From contig NZ_SMKW01000040.1 of assembly GCF_004348985.1 (NCBI RefSeq), forward strand, positions 22,375 to 86,374: DNA of 64,000 nucleotides, given 5' to 3'. The notes under the pieces were generated by a model that made no database searches, was not told where the DNA came from, and saw only the letters and a list, made by a program, of their open reading frames with translations. This stretch comes from Saccharopolyspora elongata. GTDB taxonomy: Bacteria > Actinomycetota > Actinomycetes > Mycobacteriales > Pseudonocardiaceae. This document shows, one piece after another, positions 1 to 10,300 of the stretch. Numbering within the stretch: position 1 is the stretch's first letter; every line of letters starts with the position of its first letter. The translations under genes were made by a program, and so were the position numbers.

Positions 1-134
1 AGCCTCGAGTGGTGAGTGTGCAGGCGTGCGCCTCGACTGCCGATGTCACCCGATGGGGGTCGTCGGGGTGCTCCGCTCCGCGATCTCCACCGGCAACACC
101 GACGCACTCGCAACGTTCGACGGTGGGAGACGAA

Positions 135-671
135 GTGACGGACACGGCGCTGCGGAAAGCTGTCCTCGACCGACTCGACAGGGTGGATCTGGCATCCGAA
201 GACAACGCACCCGAGGTGCTGTTGCCGCTCGCCCGCTCCGAGCTCTACCGGCTCACCGAGGGCCTGCGCACCCTGCTCGACGAGCACGAACCGGCCGAGG
301 ACGGCAGGTGCCGGTCCTGCCAGGGCACGCTGCGCGGCCGTCCGTGGCCGTGCACGATCTGGGTCACCGCGCACCGGCTGCTGATCGGGGACCACACCGG
401 CGAGCCCGCGCACGCCCGCAGCAGCGGTCTGGACGCGCTGCGCCGGAGGCTGCGGCGCAGGCGGGACGACGAGGCGAAGGACATCGCGGTCATCCCCGAG
501 CCGATCATCTCCTCGACCGGCCCCGGGCCCAGCGACTGGGACACCAACGAATTCCTCCGCCCCGACCTGACCACGGACCCGGCCCCGCCGCTGGCGACCG
601 GTCGCCTCGATGCGGATCGCGGCACGATCTACCGGGCCGCCGTGATCGACCGGTCCATCCGCTGGCCCTAG
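135..671 (+). CDS. conserved actinobacterial hypothetical protein
   Basis: A 178-residue soluble protein of unknown function. The N-terminal half (residues 1-60) is predicted helical and acidic; a CRSC motif near residue 60 followed by WPC about 12 residues later could bind a metal or be redox active. An Arg-rich stretch (RRRLRRRR) follows, then a proline-rich tail. The GTG at 135 is preferred over an in-frame GTG at 9 because GGGAGA lies about 5 bases before it and the upstream peptide looks non-coding. It stands alone before the ABC operon. I do not recognise a named family; the CxxC...C pattern is seen, its role is not known. Confidence 0.7.
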   Translation: MTDTALRKAVLDRLDRVDLASEDNAPEVLLPLARSELYRLTEGLRTLLDEHEPAEDGRCRSCQGTLRGRPWPCTIWVTAHRLLIGDHTGEPAHARSSGLDALRRRLRRRRDDEAKDIAVIPEPIISSTGPGPSDWDTNEFLRPDLTTDPAPPLATGRLDADRGTIYRAAVIDRSIRWP

Positions 672-823
672 GCGCCCACGCGTGGCGATGTCCGTCACAC
701 CGCAGGGCCGCGACCACGCCCGGCGCTGAGAACAAGCTGGGAAAACGCTCCTTCGCACCTGACCACCCGGGCCTGTCCGGCAGGATGGGCCCCGTCGGTT
801 GAACGGGTGACGATGGAGGGCGC

Positions 824-1789
824 GTGCACGACGGCAGTGGCCGGATCGTCGTTGAGGGTCTCAGCAAGAGCTTCGGCCCGGTCAGCGCGGTGCAGGACCT
901 GAGCTTCACGGTCCGCCCCGGGGCGGTGACCGGGTTCCTCGGCCCCAACGGGTCCGGCAAGACGACGACGCTGCGGATGCTCCTCGGCCTGGTCATGCCC
1001 ACCTCGGGCACCGCCACCATCAACGGCCTGCCGTTCCACCAGCTGCCGAACCCGGCGAGCGTGGTCGGCGCCGTGCTCGACGCGCAGAGCTTCCACCCCG
1101 GTCGCACCGCCCGCCACCACCTGCGGTGCTACGCCGCCGCGATGAACGTGCCGGACACGCAGGTCGACCGGGCCCTCGAACTCGTCGGGATGGGCTCCGC
1201 GGGGAAGCGCAAAGCAGGCACGTTCTCGCTGGGCATGCGGCAGCGCCTGGCACTGGCCACCGCACTGCTCGGCGACCCGCAGGTACTGGTGCTGGACGAG
1301 CCGGCCAACGGGCTGGACCCGGAGGGCATCGCCTGGCTGCGGAACTTCCTGAAGGCCTTCGCCGCGAGCGGCCGGACGGTCCTGATGTCCAGCCACTTCC
1401 TCCGGGAGATCGAGCACACCGTCGACCAGCTGGTGATCATCAGCCGCGGGCGCTGCGTCTTCGACGGCCACCTCGACGAGCTGCGCGCCGCGCAGCGATC
1501 GCGGACGCTCGTGCAGGCCGCCGACCCCCGCAAGCTGATCGAGAAGCTGCACGCGGCCGGCTTGAGCGTCGACTACGTCCCGGACGGCCGGCTCGCGGTG
1601 ACCGGCGCCGACTCCCGCACGGTCGCGGACCTGGCGCTGGAAGCCGGGATCGCGTTGTACGCGATGCAGGACGAGCGGATCGGCCTGGAACAGCTGTTCT
1701 TCCAGCTCACCCACGGCCAGTACACCGGCGTCCAGCAGCACGGCGCGCAGGCCGCGCCGGACGCCCGCGGATTCGGGGGGACCGCATGA
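824..1789 (+). CDS. ABC-2 type exporter ATP-binding protein
   Basis: ATPase subunit (321 residues) of an ABC-2 exporter, expected on the inner face of the membrane with the permease encoded next. Walker A GPNGSGKT is at 40-47, the signature reads SLGMRQ at 135-140 (the usual LSGGQ is relaxed, as in bacitracin/daunorubicin-type exporters), and Walker B VLVLDEP is at 154-160. The C-terminal 100 residues form the accessory domain common in this class. GTG start with GGAGGG at 815-820. Its stop overlaps the permease ATG (ATGA), so the two are translationally coupled. The substrate cannot be read from the sequence; drugs, lipids or peptides are possible. Confidence 0.9.
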   Translation: MHDGSGRIVVEGLSKSFGPVSAVQDLSFTVRPGAVTGFLGPNGSGKTTTLRMLLGLVMPTSGTATINGLPFHQLPNPASVVGAVLDAQSFHPGRTARHHLRCYAAAMNVPDTQVDRALELVGMGSAGKRKAGTFSLGMRQRLALATALLGDPQVLVLDEPANGLDPEGIAWLRNFLKAFAASGRTVLMSSHFLREIEHTVDQLVIISRGRCVFDGHLDELRAAQRSRTLVQAADPRKLIEKLHAAGLSVDYVPDGRLAVTGADSRTVADLALEAGIALYAMQDERIGLEQLFFQLTHGQYTGVQQHGAQAAPDARGFGGTA

Positions 1790-2643
1790 TGGTCGCGCTC
1801 GTCAAGGCGGAATTCCGCAAGATCTTCACCACGAGCCTGTGGTGGGGGATGCTCGCGCCGGTGGTGCTGCTCGGCTTCGGCGCGGGCTCGCTGGGCGGCC
1901 CCATGGCGGCGCTCATCGACTCGGTGCAGGAGCTCGACCGGCCGGTCCCGCTGGGCCTGCTGGCGCTTTCGATGTCGACGAACTTCAGCACCATCTTCGC
2001 GGGACTCTTCGGGGCCATGGCGTTCGCCGGCGAGCACCGGAACAGGACCATCTCGACGACGTACCTCACCGGCAACCCGCGCGGCGCGGTGCTGGCGGCG
2101 AAGCTGCTCGCCTACTCGGGCATCGGCCTGATCTACGGCGTGACGAACGTGCTGTTCGCGAGCCTCGGCAGCCTGGTGGGCGCGGGCATGGACTTCGGCA
2201 CCTTCGGCAGCCTGGCCGACTGGCTCAGCGTCGGCGCTGCCGGTGTGCTGACGATGGTGCTGTGGACGGTGCTGGGTGTCGGGTTCGGCGCGCTGGTCGC
2301 GAACGCCGTGCTCGCGGTCATCCTGCCGCTGATCTACAAGTTCATGGTCGAGTTCATCCTGTCGCTGGTCCTGATCGGATCGCCGATCTCCGGCGTCAGC
2401 CCGTACCTGCCCGGGACGGCCGGCAACGGCATCGTGGCGAACATGGCGGTGCCGCTGTTCGTCTCCGCGGTCGCCGGGCCCGATGAACCGAACACGCCGC
2501 GGGCGATCTTCGAGATCCTGCACTTCTTCTTCGGCGGCAGCTACGGCCATCCGTGGTGGGCGAGCCTGCTCACCTTCGTCGGCTACGCCGCCGTGTTCAT
2601 CGCCGGCGGCTGGCTGGCCGGCCGTCGGCGCGACATCGCCTGA
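1786..2643 (+). CDS. ABC-2 type transporter permease
   Basis: Membrane subunit (285 residues) paired with the preceding ATPase. After the amphipathic start MMVALVKAEFRKIFTT, about six hydrophobic helices are visible, the last ending in the basic GRRRDIA tail. The cytoplasmic motif with GEHRNRT between the second and third helices is typical of ABC-2 permeases, where it contacts the ATPase. The ATG at 1786 overlaps the upstream stop. Immediately downstream lies a cluster of five short intergenic repeats and no clear U-tract terminator. Confidence 0.88.
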   Translation: MMVALVKAEFRKIFTTSLWWGMLAPVVLLGFGAGSLGGPMAALIDSVQELDRPVPLGLLALSMSTNFSTIFAGLFGAMAFAGEHRNRTISTTYLTGNPRGAVLAAKLLAYSGIGLIYGVTNVLFASLGSLVGAGMDFGTFGSLADWLSVGAAGVLTMVLWTVLGVGFGALVANAVLAVILPLIYKFMVEFILSLVLIGSPISGVSPYLPGTAGNGIVANMAVPLFVSAVAGPDEPNTPRAIFEILHFFFGGSYGHPWWASLLTFVGYAAVFIAGGWLAGRRRDIA

Positions 2644-2657
2644 CGCGCACCACCTGT

Positions 2658-2877
2658 GGAAGGGAACCTTCCTGTCACTGCGGCGCCGGTGGCAGAAAGG
2701 TTCCCTTCCTGCCACCGGCCACCGAGCGCCTCCCGAACCCAGGACCCGGTGGGTGGTGCATGGGAACCTTCCTGTCACCCCACGCAGCGGAGGCCCTCGG
2801 TGACGTGAGCATGGGAACCTTCCTGTCACACCGGGCGCGGTCTGGGCGGTCGTGGTGACAGGAAAGTTCCCATGCTC
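2658..2877. repeat. cluster A of the TGRCAGRAARGTTCCC intergenic repeat (5 copies)
   Basis: The 316-base gap between the ABC-2 operon and the double exporter holds five copies of a 17-base repeat: minus-oriented at 2662-2678, 2762-2778 and 2813-2829, plus-oriented at 2689-2705 and 2855-2871. The copy at 2689 extends into a self-complementary unit (GTGGCAG ... CTGCCAC, 2689-2715). The copies at 2807-2829 and 2855-2877 face each other as 23-base arms with one mismatch and could form a hairpin or cruciform. No coding sequence is seen in the gap. Confidence 0.85.
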
Positions 2878-2947
2878 GCACCGCCTCCCCGGTTTGGCGG
2901 GGGTCACAGCGACCGTCCGGCCGGGCTGCGTGGTCGGTGGGGCGGCA

Positions 2948-2953
2948 TAACCT
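2948..2953 (+). promoter_or_regulatory. -10 element for a leaderless transcript
   Basis: TAACCT lies 6 bases before the GTG at 2960, so the transcript would begin at or very near the start codon. No Shine-Dalgarno of good strength precedes the GTG. Confidence 0.5.
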
Positions 2954-2959
2954 GGCGAG

Positions 2960-5900
2960 GTGAGCGACTCCGGTAATCCCCGCCCGACTTCCGGCGGTTG
3001 GATCCGTCGCCTCTTCGCCGCCTGTCGCCGGCACCCCGTGGCCCTGACGTTGGCGATGGGTGCGTCCGTCACGGCGGTCGGGTTGGAGGCGCTGGTCCCG
3101 CTGCTGACCAAGCTGGCGGTGGACGACGCCGTCGCGCGCAGCACCGACCGCCTGTGGTGGATCGTGATCGCGCTGCTCGGGCTCGGCGTGTTCCGGTTCG
3201 CGTCGGCGTTCGTCCGCCGCTACAGCGCCGGGCGGCTGGCCCTCGACGTGCAGCACGACCTGCGCCGGGCGGTGTTCGCCGCGATGCAGCGGCTGGACGG
3301 CGGGAAGCAGGACGCGCTGCGCACTGGCCAGGTCGTGTCCCGCTCCATCAGCGATCTGCAGATGGTCAACTCGCTGCTGTCGATGTTGCCGCTGGCGGCC
3401 GGTACTGCGGTGCTCGCGCTGTTCGCGATCGTGGTGATGTTGTGGCTGTCGCCGCTGCTCACGGTGGTTTCGCTGATCGTCGCGCCGCTGATCGCGGTGA
3501 TTTCGGCGCGCAGCAAGAAGAGCTTGTTCCCCGCGACGTGGTCGGCGCAGCAGCGCGCCGCGGACATCGCGCAGCACGTCGAGGAAACCGTCACCGGTGT
3601 CCGGGTCGTGAAGGGCTTCGGCCAGGAGAACCGCGAGGTCGGGCGGCTGGAGGGCCGCGCGCGGCGGCTGTTCGCCGAGCGGCTGCGCGCTGCCAGGATG
3701 ACGTCGAAACCGGCGGCGAGCCTGGCCGCGCTGCCCTCCGCCGGGCAGGTCGGGGTGCTCGGCCTCGGCGGCTGGATGGTGCTGCAGGACCAGGTGAGCC
3801 TCGGGACGTTCGTCGCCTTCGCCGGGTACGTGGCGATGCTGGCCGGTCCGGCCCGGATGTTGTCGAGCGTGATGATCCAGGCGCAGCTCGCCCGCGCCGG
3901 TGTCGAGCGCATCCACGAGCTGATCGATTCCCAGCCCGAGGTGCAGGAGAAACCCGGAGCGGCGACCCTGCCCGACGGGCCGCTGGAGGTCCGGCTCGAC
4001 GACGCGAGCTTCGGCTACACCCGCGATCAGCCGGTGCTGAGCGACGCGTCGCTGCGCGTCAGCCCCGGCGAGACCGTGGCGCTGGTGGGCCCGGCGGGTT
4101 CGGGCAAATCGACGGTTTCGCTGCTCCTGCCGCGCTTCTACGACGTGCACGCGGGAAGCATCCGGATCGGGCCGGCCGAGGACGGCGACGCGAGCCACGA
4201 CATCCGCGACCTGCGGCTGGATTCGCTGCGCGCCGCGGTCGGGGTGGTGTTCGAGGAGGCGTTCCTGTTCTCCGACACCATTCGCGGCAACATCGCGTAC
4301 GGCCGCCCCGATGCTTCGGAGGCCGACGTGATCGCCGCGGCGAGAGCCGCGGAAGCGCACGAGTTCATCACCAGCCTCCCCGACGGCTACGACACAACGG
4401 TCGGCGAGCGCGGCCTGACCCTGTCGGGCGGGCAGCGCCAGCGCGTGGCGCTCGCGCGGGCGCTGCTCTCGAACCCGCGGATCCTGGTGCTCGACGACGC
4501 GACGTCGGCCGTGGACCCGGCGACCGAGGCGGCCATCCACGACACCCTCCGGTCGGTGACCGCGCAGCGCACCACCCTGCTGATCGCCCACCGCCGGTCG
4601 ACGCTGGCGCTGGCCGACCGGATCGCGGTGCTCGACGAGGGGCGCGTCGTCGACGTCGGCACCGAGGAGGAGCTGAACCAGCGGTGCGAGCTGTTCCGGT
4701 CGCTGCTGGCCGGCCCTGGGGAGTCGATCGACAGCCGCAGCGACGGCCATGTCGTGGCCGGCCCGGACGGCGTCACCCCGGAACTCTGGCCGCCGGTGGA
4801 CGACGCCGAATCGGCTGCCGCCGACGCGGCGACGATGCCCGGGTCGCGCGGCATGGGCGGCATGACGATGCCGCCGACACCCGAGTTGGTCGAAGGCATC
4901 CGGAAGCTCCCGCCCGCGACCGATCAGCCCGATCTGCGCGGCGAGGACGCCACGGCGCCCGACCCCGATTTCAAGCTGTCCCGGCTGCTGCGGCCGATCC
5001 GCTGGGGCCTGCTGCTGACCGTGCTGCTGGTGGCCGGGGACGCGCTGACGTCGATCTCATTGCCGTCGCTGGTGCGCCACGGCATCGACGGCGGGGTGGG
5101 CTCGGGCCACACCGACGCGCTGTGGGTCGCCACCGGCCTGGGCGTCGTGGTCGTCGCGGCGGGCTGGCTGGTCGTCAGGTTGCAGACCGTCATCACCGCG
5201 CGCACCGGCGAGACGCTGCTCTACCTGCTGCGCTTGCGCAGCTTCGCGCACCTGCAACGGCTCGGGCTGGACTACTACGAGCGGGAGCTCGCCGGCCGGA
5301 TCATGACCCGGATGACCACGGACGTCGACGCGCTGTCGACGTTCCTGCAGACCGGGCTGGCGACATTCGTGGTCAGCGTGCTGACGCTGTTCGGCATCGC
5401 GGGCGCGCTGCTGGTCACGGACGTTTCGCTGGCGCTCGTGGCGATGGCGGTGCTGCCGTTCCTGCTGGTGGCCACCGTGATCTTCCGCAAGGTCTCGTCG
5501 ACCGCTTACGCCGAAGCGCGCGAGCGGGTGAGCACGGTCAACGCCGACCTGCAGGAGAACGTCTCGGGGATGCGGGTGGCGCAGGCGCACCGCCGCGAGG
5601 GGCACGCCGCGAAGGTGTTCGCGCAGCGCAGCGACGCCTACCGGCGGTCCAGGCTGCGCGCCCAGCGCTACATCGCCACCTACTTCCCGTTCGTCGCGCT
5701 GCTGTCGGAGATCGCGCAGGCGGCGGTGCTGGGCGTCGGCGCGGCGCGAGTCGCGTCGGGCGACCTGACCGCCGGCGTGCTGGTCGCGTTCCTGCTCTAC
5801 CTCGGGCTGTTCTTCTCGCCCGTGCAGCAGCTGTCCGGCGTGTTCGACGGCTACCAGCAGGCGAAGGTGGGGCTGCAGCGGATCGGGGACCTGCTGCGGA

Positions 5901-6721
5901 CGCCCACCTCGGTGCCCGCCGCAGCCGATCCCGCTCCCGTGCCGGAGCGTTTCGAAGGGGGCGTCGAGCTCCGGTCGGTGTCGTTCCGCTACCCGGGCAC
6001 GGAGCAGTTCGCGCTGCGCGACATCGCGCTGCGGGTGCGGCCCGGCGAGACCGTGGCACTGGTCGGGGCGACCGGTGCCGGGAAGTCGACGCTGATCAAG
6101 TTGATCGCGCGGTTCTACGACGCCACCGACGGCGCGGTGCTGATCGACGGGCAGGACATCCGCCGCTACGACCTCGCGGCGTTCCACCAGCGGCTCGCCG
6201 TCGTCCCGCAGGAAGGCCACCTGTTCACCGGGGACATCGCCAGCAACGTCGCCTACGCGCAGCCGGACGCCGATCCGACGGAGGTCGAGGCCGCAGCCCG
6301 GGCGGTCGGGGCGCTGCCGGGGATCGCCATGCTGCCGCGCGGCTTCCGGCAGCAGGTGGGAGAGCGCGGGCGGGGCCTCTCGGCGGGTCAGCGGCAGCTG
6401 GTCGCGCTGGCGCGCGCCGAGCTGGTGGACCCCGATGTGCTGCTGCTCGACGAGGCGACCGCCGCGCTCGACCCGGCGACGGAGTCGATGGTGGTCGCGG
6501 CCAACGACCGGGTGGCGGCGCAGCGCACGACGTTCGTCGTCGCGCACCGGCTCGCCACGGCGGCGCGCGCCGATCGCATCGTGGTCATCGACGGCGGCCG
6601 GATCGTCGAGCAGGGCAGCCACGCCGAACTGCTCGCGGACGACGGCCACTACGCACGCCTGTGGCGGGCAGCGGACAGCGCACCGGGCGAGCGGGACATC
6701 GACGCGACCAACATCGCCTGA
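2960..6721 (+). CDS. fused double ABC exporter (TMD-NBD-TMD-NBD), Rv0194-like
   Basis: A 1253-residue fusion of two type IV exporter half-transporters, resembling mycobacterial Rv0194. First half: membrane domain about 25-310, Walker A GPAGSGKS 377-384, LSGGQ 488-492, Walker B ILVLDD 508-513, H-loop His544. Linker about 590-670 is acidic, then Met/Pro-rich. Second half: membrane domain about 680-970, Walker A GATGAGKS 1036-1043, LSAGQ 1140-1144, Walker B LLLDE 1161-1165, H-loop His1196. The first NBD has Asp513 where the catalytic Glu is expected, so one ATP site is probably degenerate, as in heterodimeric multidrug exporters. GTG start at 2960 follows a -10 box by 6 bases. Four repeat copies follow the gene. 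Multidrug or lipid export is an inference from the family. Confidence 0.9.
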   Translation: MSDSGNPRPTSGGWIRRLFAACRRHPVALTLAMGASVTAVGLEALVPLLTKLAVDDAVARSTDRLWWIVIALLGLGVFRFASAFVRRYSAGRLALDVQHDLRRAVFAAMQRLDGGKQDALRTGQVVSRSISDLQMVNSLLSMLPLAAGTAVLALFAIVVMLWLSPLLTVVSLIVAPLIAVISARSKKSLFPATWSAQQRAADIAQHVEETVTGVRVVKGFGQENREVGRLEGRARRLFAERLRAARMTSKPAASLAALPSAGQVGVLGLGGWMVLQDQVSLGTFVAFAGYVAMLAGPARMLSSVMIQAQLARAGVERIHELIDSQPEVQEKPGAATLPDGPLEVRLDDASFGYTRDQPVLSDASLRVSPGETVALVGPAGSGKSTVSLLLPRFYDVHAGSIRIGPAEDGDASHDIRDLRLDSLRAAVGVVFEEAFLFSDTIRGNIAYGRPDASEADVIAAARAAEAHEFITSLPDGYDTTVGERGLTLSGGQRQRVALARALLSNPRILVLDDATSAVDPATEAAIHDTLRSVTAQRTTLLIAHRRSTLALADRIAVLDEGRVVDVGTEEELNQRCELFRSLLAGPGESIDSRSDGHVVAGPDGVTPELWPPVDDAESAAADAATMPGSRGMGGMTMPPTPELVEGIRKLPPATDQPDLRGEDATAPDPDFKLSRLLRPIRWGLLLTVLLVAGDALTSISLPSLVRHGIDGGVGSGHTDALWVATGLGVVVVAAGWLVVRLQTVITARTGETLLYLLRLRSFAHLQRLGLDYYERELAGRIMTRMTTDVDALSTFLQTGLATFVVSVLTLFGIAGALLVTDVSLALVAMAVLPFLLVATVIFRKVSSTAYAEARERVSTVNADLQENVSGMRVAQAHRREGHAAKVFAQRSDAYRRSRLRAQRYIATYFPFVALLSEIAQAAVLGVGAARVASGDLTAGVLVAFLLYLGLFFSPVQQLSGVFDGYQQAKVGLQRIGDLLRTPTSVPAAADPAPVPERFEGGVELRSVSFRYPGTEQFALRDIALRVRPGETVALVGATGAGKSTLIKLIARFYDATDGAVLIDGQDIRRYDLAAFHQRLAVVPQEGHLFTGDIASNVAYAQPDADPTEVEAAARAVGALPGIAMLPRGFRQQVGERGRGLSAGQRQLVALARAELVDPDVLLLDEATAALDPATESMVVAANDRVAAQRTTFVVAHRLATAARADRIVVIDGGRIVEQGSHAELLADDGHYARLWRAADSAPGERDIDATNIA

Positions 6722-6732
6722 CCGATGTGAGC

Positions 6733-6886
6733 AAGGGAACCATCCTGTCACCGCCGAGCCCTGTGACGTGAGGAAGGGAACCTTTCTGCCATCCACCGGC
6801 CTGCCGTGCCGCTGCGGATTGAGAGGAAGGGAACTTTCCTGTCATCGCATGGCCCTACGGTGTGAGGAAGGGAACCTTTCTGCCAC
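6733..6886. repeat. cluster B of the intergenic repeat (4 copies, one orientation)
   Basis: Four minus-oriented copies (GGGAACCWTYCTGYCA form) at 6735-6751, 6776-6792, 6829-6845 and 6870-6886 follow the exporter stop. Spacing is irregular (41, 53, 41 bases). A weak fifth resemblance is at 6924-6939. The remainder of the 607-base gap up to kgd (6887-7328) shows no convincing gene; it should hold the kgd promoter and leader. Confidence 0.85.
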
Positions 6887-7267
6887 CGAACCGCGCAACG
6901 CCGCCCACTCGCGTACACGGAAAGGCACATTTCAGACACGCTCCGCAACCGCGGCCGCCTGTCGTCACACCTGCTCGGGACCAGTGGGGCCGGAGTGCCA
7001 CCGAGGCCCGAACTTCGCAAATGTCCGTTACCGGAGAGGGAACACAGCGTGTCGGTGAAACGTCATACTGGTGTCGGACGACAACCCGGATGGAGTAGTA
7101 CCGAGCAACGCCGATCTTGAGTGGTGCATGCCGAAGTGCGGTCGATGATCGTTCGTCCGTCCCGGACGGGGCCCGTTCCCCGCGAGCTGGGCTTTCCTGA
7201 TCGATTTTGTGACCGACCTCGTCGGCCGAACGGCCGTCCTGTGTGTCAACCGCGCGAATCGGACCGC

Positions 7268-7273
7268 TAGCCT
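7268..7273 (+). promoter_or_regulatory. kgd: candidate -10 element upstream of kgd
   Basis: TAGCCT, a TANNNT match, lies about 55 bases before the chosen kgd start. The -35 region is not clear, so this is a weak call. Confidence 0.3.
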
Positions 7274-7328
7274 GGTACCTGAGTGTGTCTGTAAATCACG
7301 AGCATATGGATCGAGGCGAACGCCAGCC

Positions 7329-10300
7329 GTGTCCAGCAGCCCTGCGTCACAGTTCGGCCCCAACGAGTGGTTGATCGAGGAGATGTACGAGCAGTTCCTC
7401 AACGATCCCACTTCCGTAGACTCGGCGTGGCACGAATTCTTCGCCGACTACAAGCCGGGCCAGGCAGCCACCGAGAACACCGCTGCTGCCGCCGCTGCAG
7501 CGGCCCCGACGACCACGGCCACCGCGACGCGCCCGAGTGAGACCAATGGTCAGGTCCCGCCGGCCGCCGCTGCGACCGCGCCCCCGGCGAGCAAGCCCGC
7601 CGCCGCGCCCAAGCCGTCCCCGCAGCAGGCCGCCAAGGCCGCTCCGGTGAAGGAGCCCCAGGCCGGAGGCGATGTGAAGACGCTCCGCGGGGCCGCGGCT
7701 GCGATCGCCAAGAACATGGATCAGTCGCTGACCGTGCCGACCGCGACGAGCGTGCGCGCGGTGCCGGCCAAGCTGCTGTTCGACAACCGCATCGTCATCA
7801 ACAACCACCTCAAGCGGAACAAGGGCGGGAAGGTCTCCTTCACGCACCTGATCGGCTACGCGCTGGTCCGGGCGGTCCGGGACTACCCGAACATGAACCG
7901 CCACTACGGCGAGGACGCCAAGGGCAAGCCCGCGGCCGTCACGCCGGAGCACATCAACCTGGGCCTGGCCATCGACCTGCCGGGCAAGGACGGGTCGCGC
8001 AACCTCGTGGTCGCCTCCATCAAGGGCTGCGAGGACATGACGTTCCAGCAGTTCTGGCAGGCCTACGAGGACATCATCCGCAAGGCCCGCAACAACGCGC
8101 TGACCGCCGACGACTTCGCCGGCACCACGATCTCGCTGACCAACCCCGGCCCGTCCGGCACCAACCACTCGGTGCCGCGGCTGACCAAGGGCCAGAGCGC
8201 GATCATCGGCGTCGGCGCGATGGACTACCCGGCGGAGTTCCAGGGCGCCAGCGAAAAGGCGCGGGTCGACATGGGCATCAGCAAGATCGTGACGCTGACG
8301 TCCACCTACGACCACCGGGTCATCCAGGGCGCCGAGTCCGGTGACTTCCTGCGCAAGATGCACCAGCTGCTGCTGGGCGAGGACGGGTTCTTCGACGACA
8401 TCTTCGCGTCGCTGCGTATCCCGTACGAGCCGGTGCGCTGGACGCAGGACATCCCCGAGGGCGCGGTGGACAAGACCGCCCGCGTGCTCGAGCTGATCGA
8501 CGCCTACCGCACCCGCGGCCACCTGATGGCCGACATCGACCCGCTGAACTACCGGCAGCGGCGGCACGAGGACCTCGACGTCCTGTCGCACAGCCTCACC
8601 CTGTGGGACCTGGACAGGGAGTTCGCGGTCGGCGGTTTCGCCGGCAAGGAGCACATGAAGCTCCGCGACGTGCTGGGCGTGCTGCGCGACTCGTACTGCC
8701 GGACCGTCGGCGTCGAGTACATGCACATCCTCGAGCCCGACGAGCGCGAGTGGCTGCAGCAGCGGGTCGAGAAGCCGCACACCAAGCCGGAGCCGTCGGA
8801 GCAGAAGTACATCCTGTCGAAGCTCAACGCGGCCGAGGCGTTCGAGACCTTCCTGCAGACCAAGTACGTCGGGCAGAAGCGCTTCTCGCTGGAGGGCGCC
8901 GAGACCGTGGTGCCGCTGCTGGACGCGGTGCTGGACACCTCGGCGGCGCACGAGCTCGACGAGGTCGTCATCGGCATGCCGCACCGCGGCCGCCTCAACG
9001 TGCTGGCCAACATCGTCGGCAAGCCGATCTCGCAGATCTTCCGTGAGTTCGAGGGCAACCTGGACCCGGGCCAGGCGCACGGTTCCGGCGACGTCAAGTA
9101 CCACCTCGGCGCCGAGGGCAAGTACTTCCGGATGTTCGGTGACGGCGAGACCAAGGTGTCGCTGACGTCGAACCCGTCGCACCTGGAAGCCGTCGACCCG
9201 GTGCTCGAGGGCATCGTCCGCGCCAAGCAGGACATCCTGGACAAGGGCCAGGAGGGCTTCACCGTTCTGCCGGTGCTGCTGCACGGCGACGCCGCGTTCG
9301 CCGGTCAGGGCGTGGTCGCCGAGACGCTGAACCTGTCGCTGCTGCGGGGCTACCGCACGGGCGGCACGGTGCACGTGATCGTCAACAACCAGGTCGGTTA
9401 CACCACCGCGCCGGAGCACTCGCGCTCCAGCAAGTACTGCACCGACGTGGCGAAGATGATCGGCGCCCCGGTGTTCCACGTCAACGGCGACGATCCCGAG
9501 GCCTGCGTCTGGGTCGCGAAGCTGGCCGTGGCGTACCGCCAGGCGTTCGGCAAGGACGTCGTGATCGACATGGTGTGCTACCGCCGCCGCGGTCACAACG
9601 AGGGCGACGACCCGTCGATGACGCAGCCGAAGATGTACGACGCGATCGACAAGATGCGCAGCGTCCGCAAGGTCTACACCGAGGCACTGATCGGCCGCGG
9701 CGACATCACCGTCGAAGAGGCGGAGAAGGCGCTGAAGGACTACGCGGCCCAGTTGGAGCACGTGTTCAACGAGGTCCGCGAGCTGGAGAAGCACCCGCCG
9801 TCGCCGAGCCCGTCGGTGGAGTCCGAGCAGCAGGTGCCGCGCGGACTGGCGACCGCGATCTCGCAGGAGACCTTGGAGCACATCGCCGAGGCGCAGATCA
9901 ACCTGCCGGAGGGCTTCACCCCGCACCCGCGCGTCAAGCCGGTGCTGGAGCGTCGCGCCAAGATGGGTCGCGAGGGCGGCATCGACTGGGCGTTCGGCGA
10001 GCTGCTGGCGTTCGGTTCGCTGGTCATGGAGGGCCGCCAGGTCCGCCTGACCGGTCAGGACAGCCGGCGCGGCACGTTCGGCCAGCGGCACTCGGTGCTC
10101 ATCGACCGCAAGGAGAACGCCGAGTACACGCCGCTGCAGAACCTGTCGGACGACCAGGCGAAGTTCCTGGTCTACGACTCGGCGCTGTCGGAGTACGCGG
10201 CCCTGGGCTTCGAGTACGGCTACTCGGTCGGCAACCCGGATTCCCTGGTGTTGTGGGAAGCGCAGTTCGGTGACTTCTTCAACGGCGCCCAGTCGGTGAT

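Noticed and set aside
2658..2877. Clustered short repeats as a CRISPR array
   Set aside because: Spacing is irregular, orientation is mixed, the units are only 17-27 bases and no cas genes are present.
7039..7064. SigR-type promoter upstream of kgd (GGAAC-N18-GTC)
   Set aside because: The -10 would be GTC, not GTT, and it lies almost 270 bases before the gene.
6887..7328. Small reading frames before kgd
   Set aside because: No ribosome site, no recognisable domain and overlapping frames on both strands; treated as promoter and leader.
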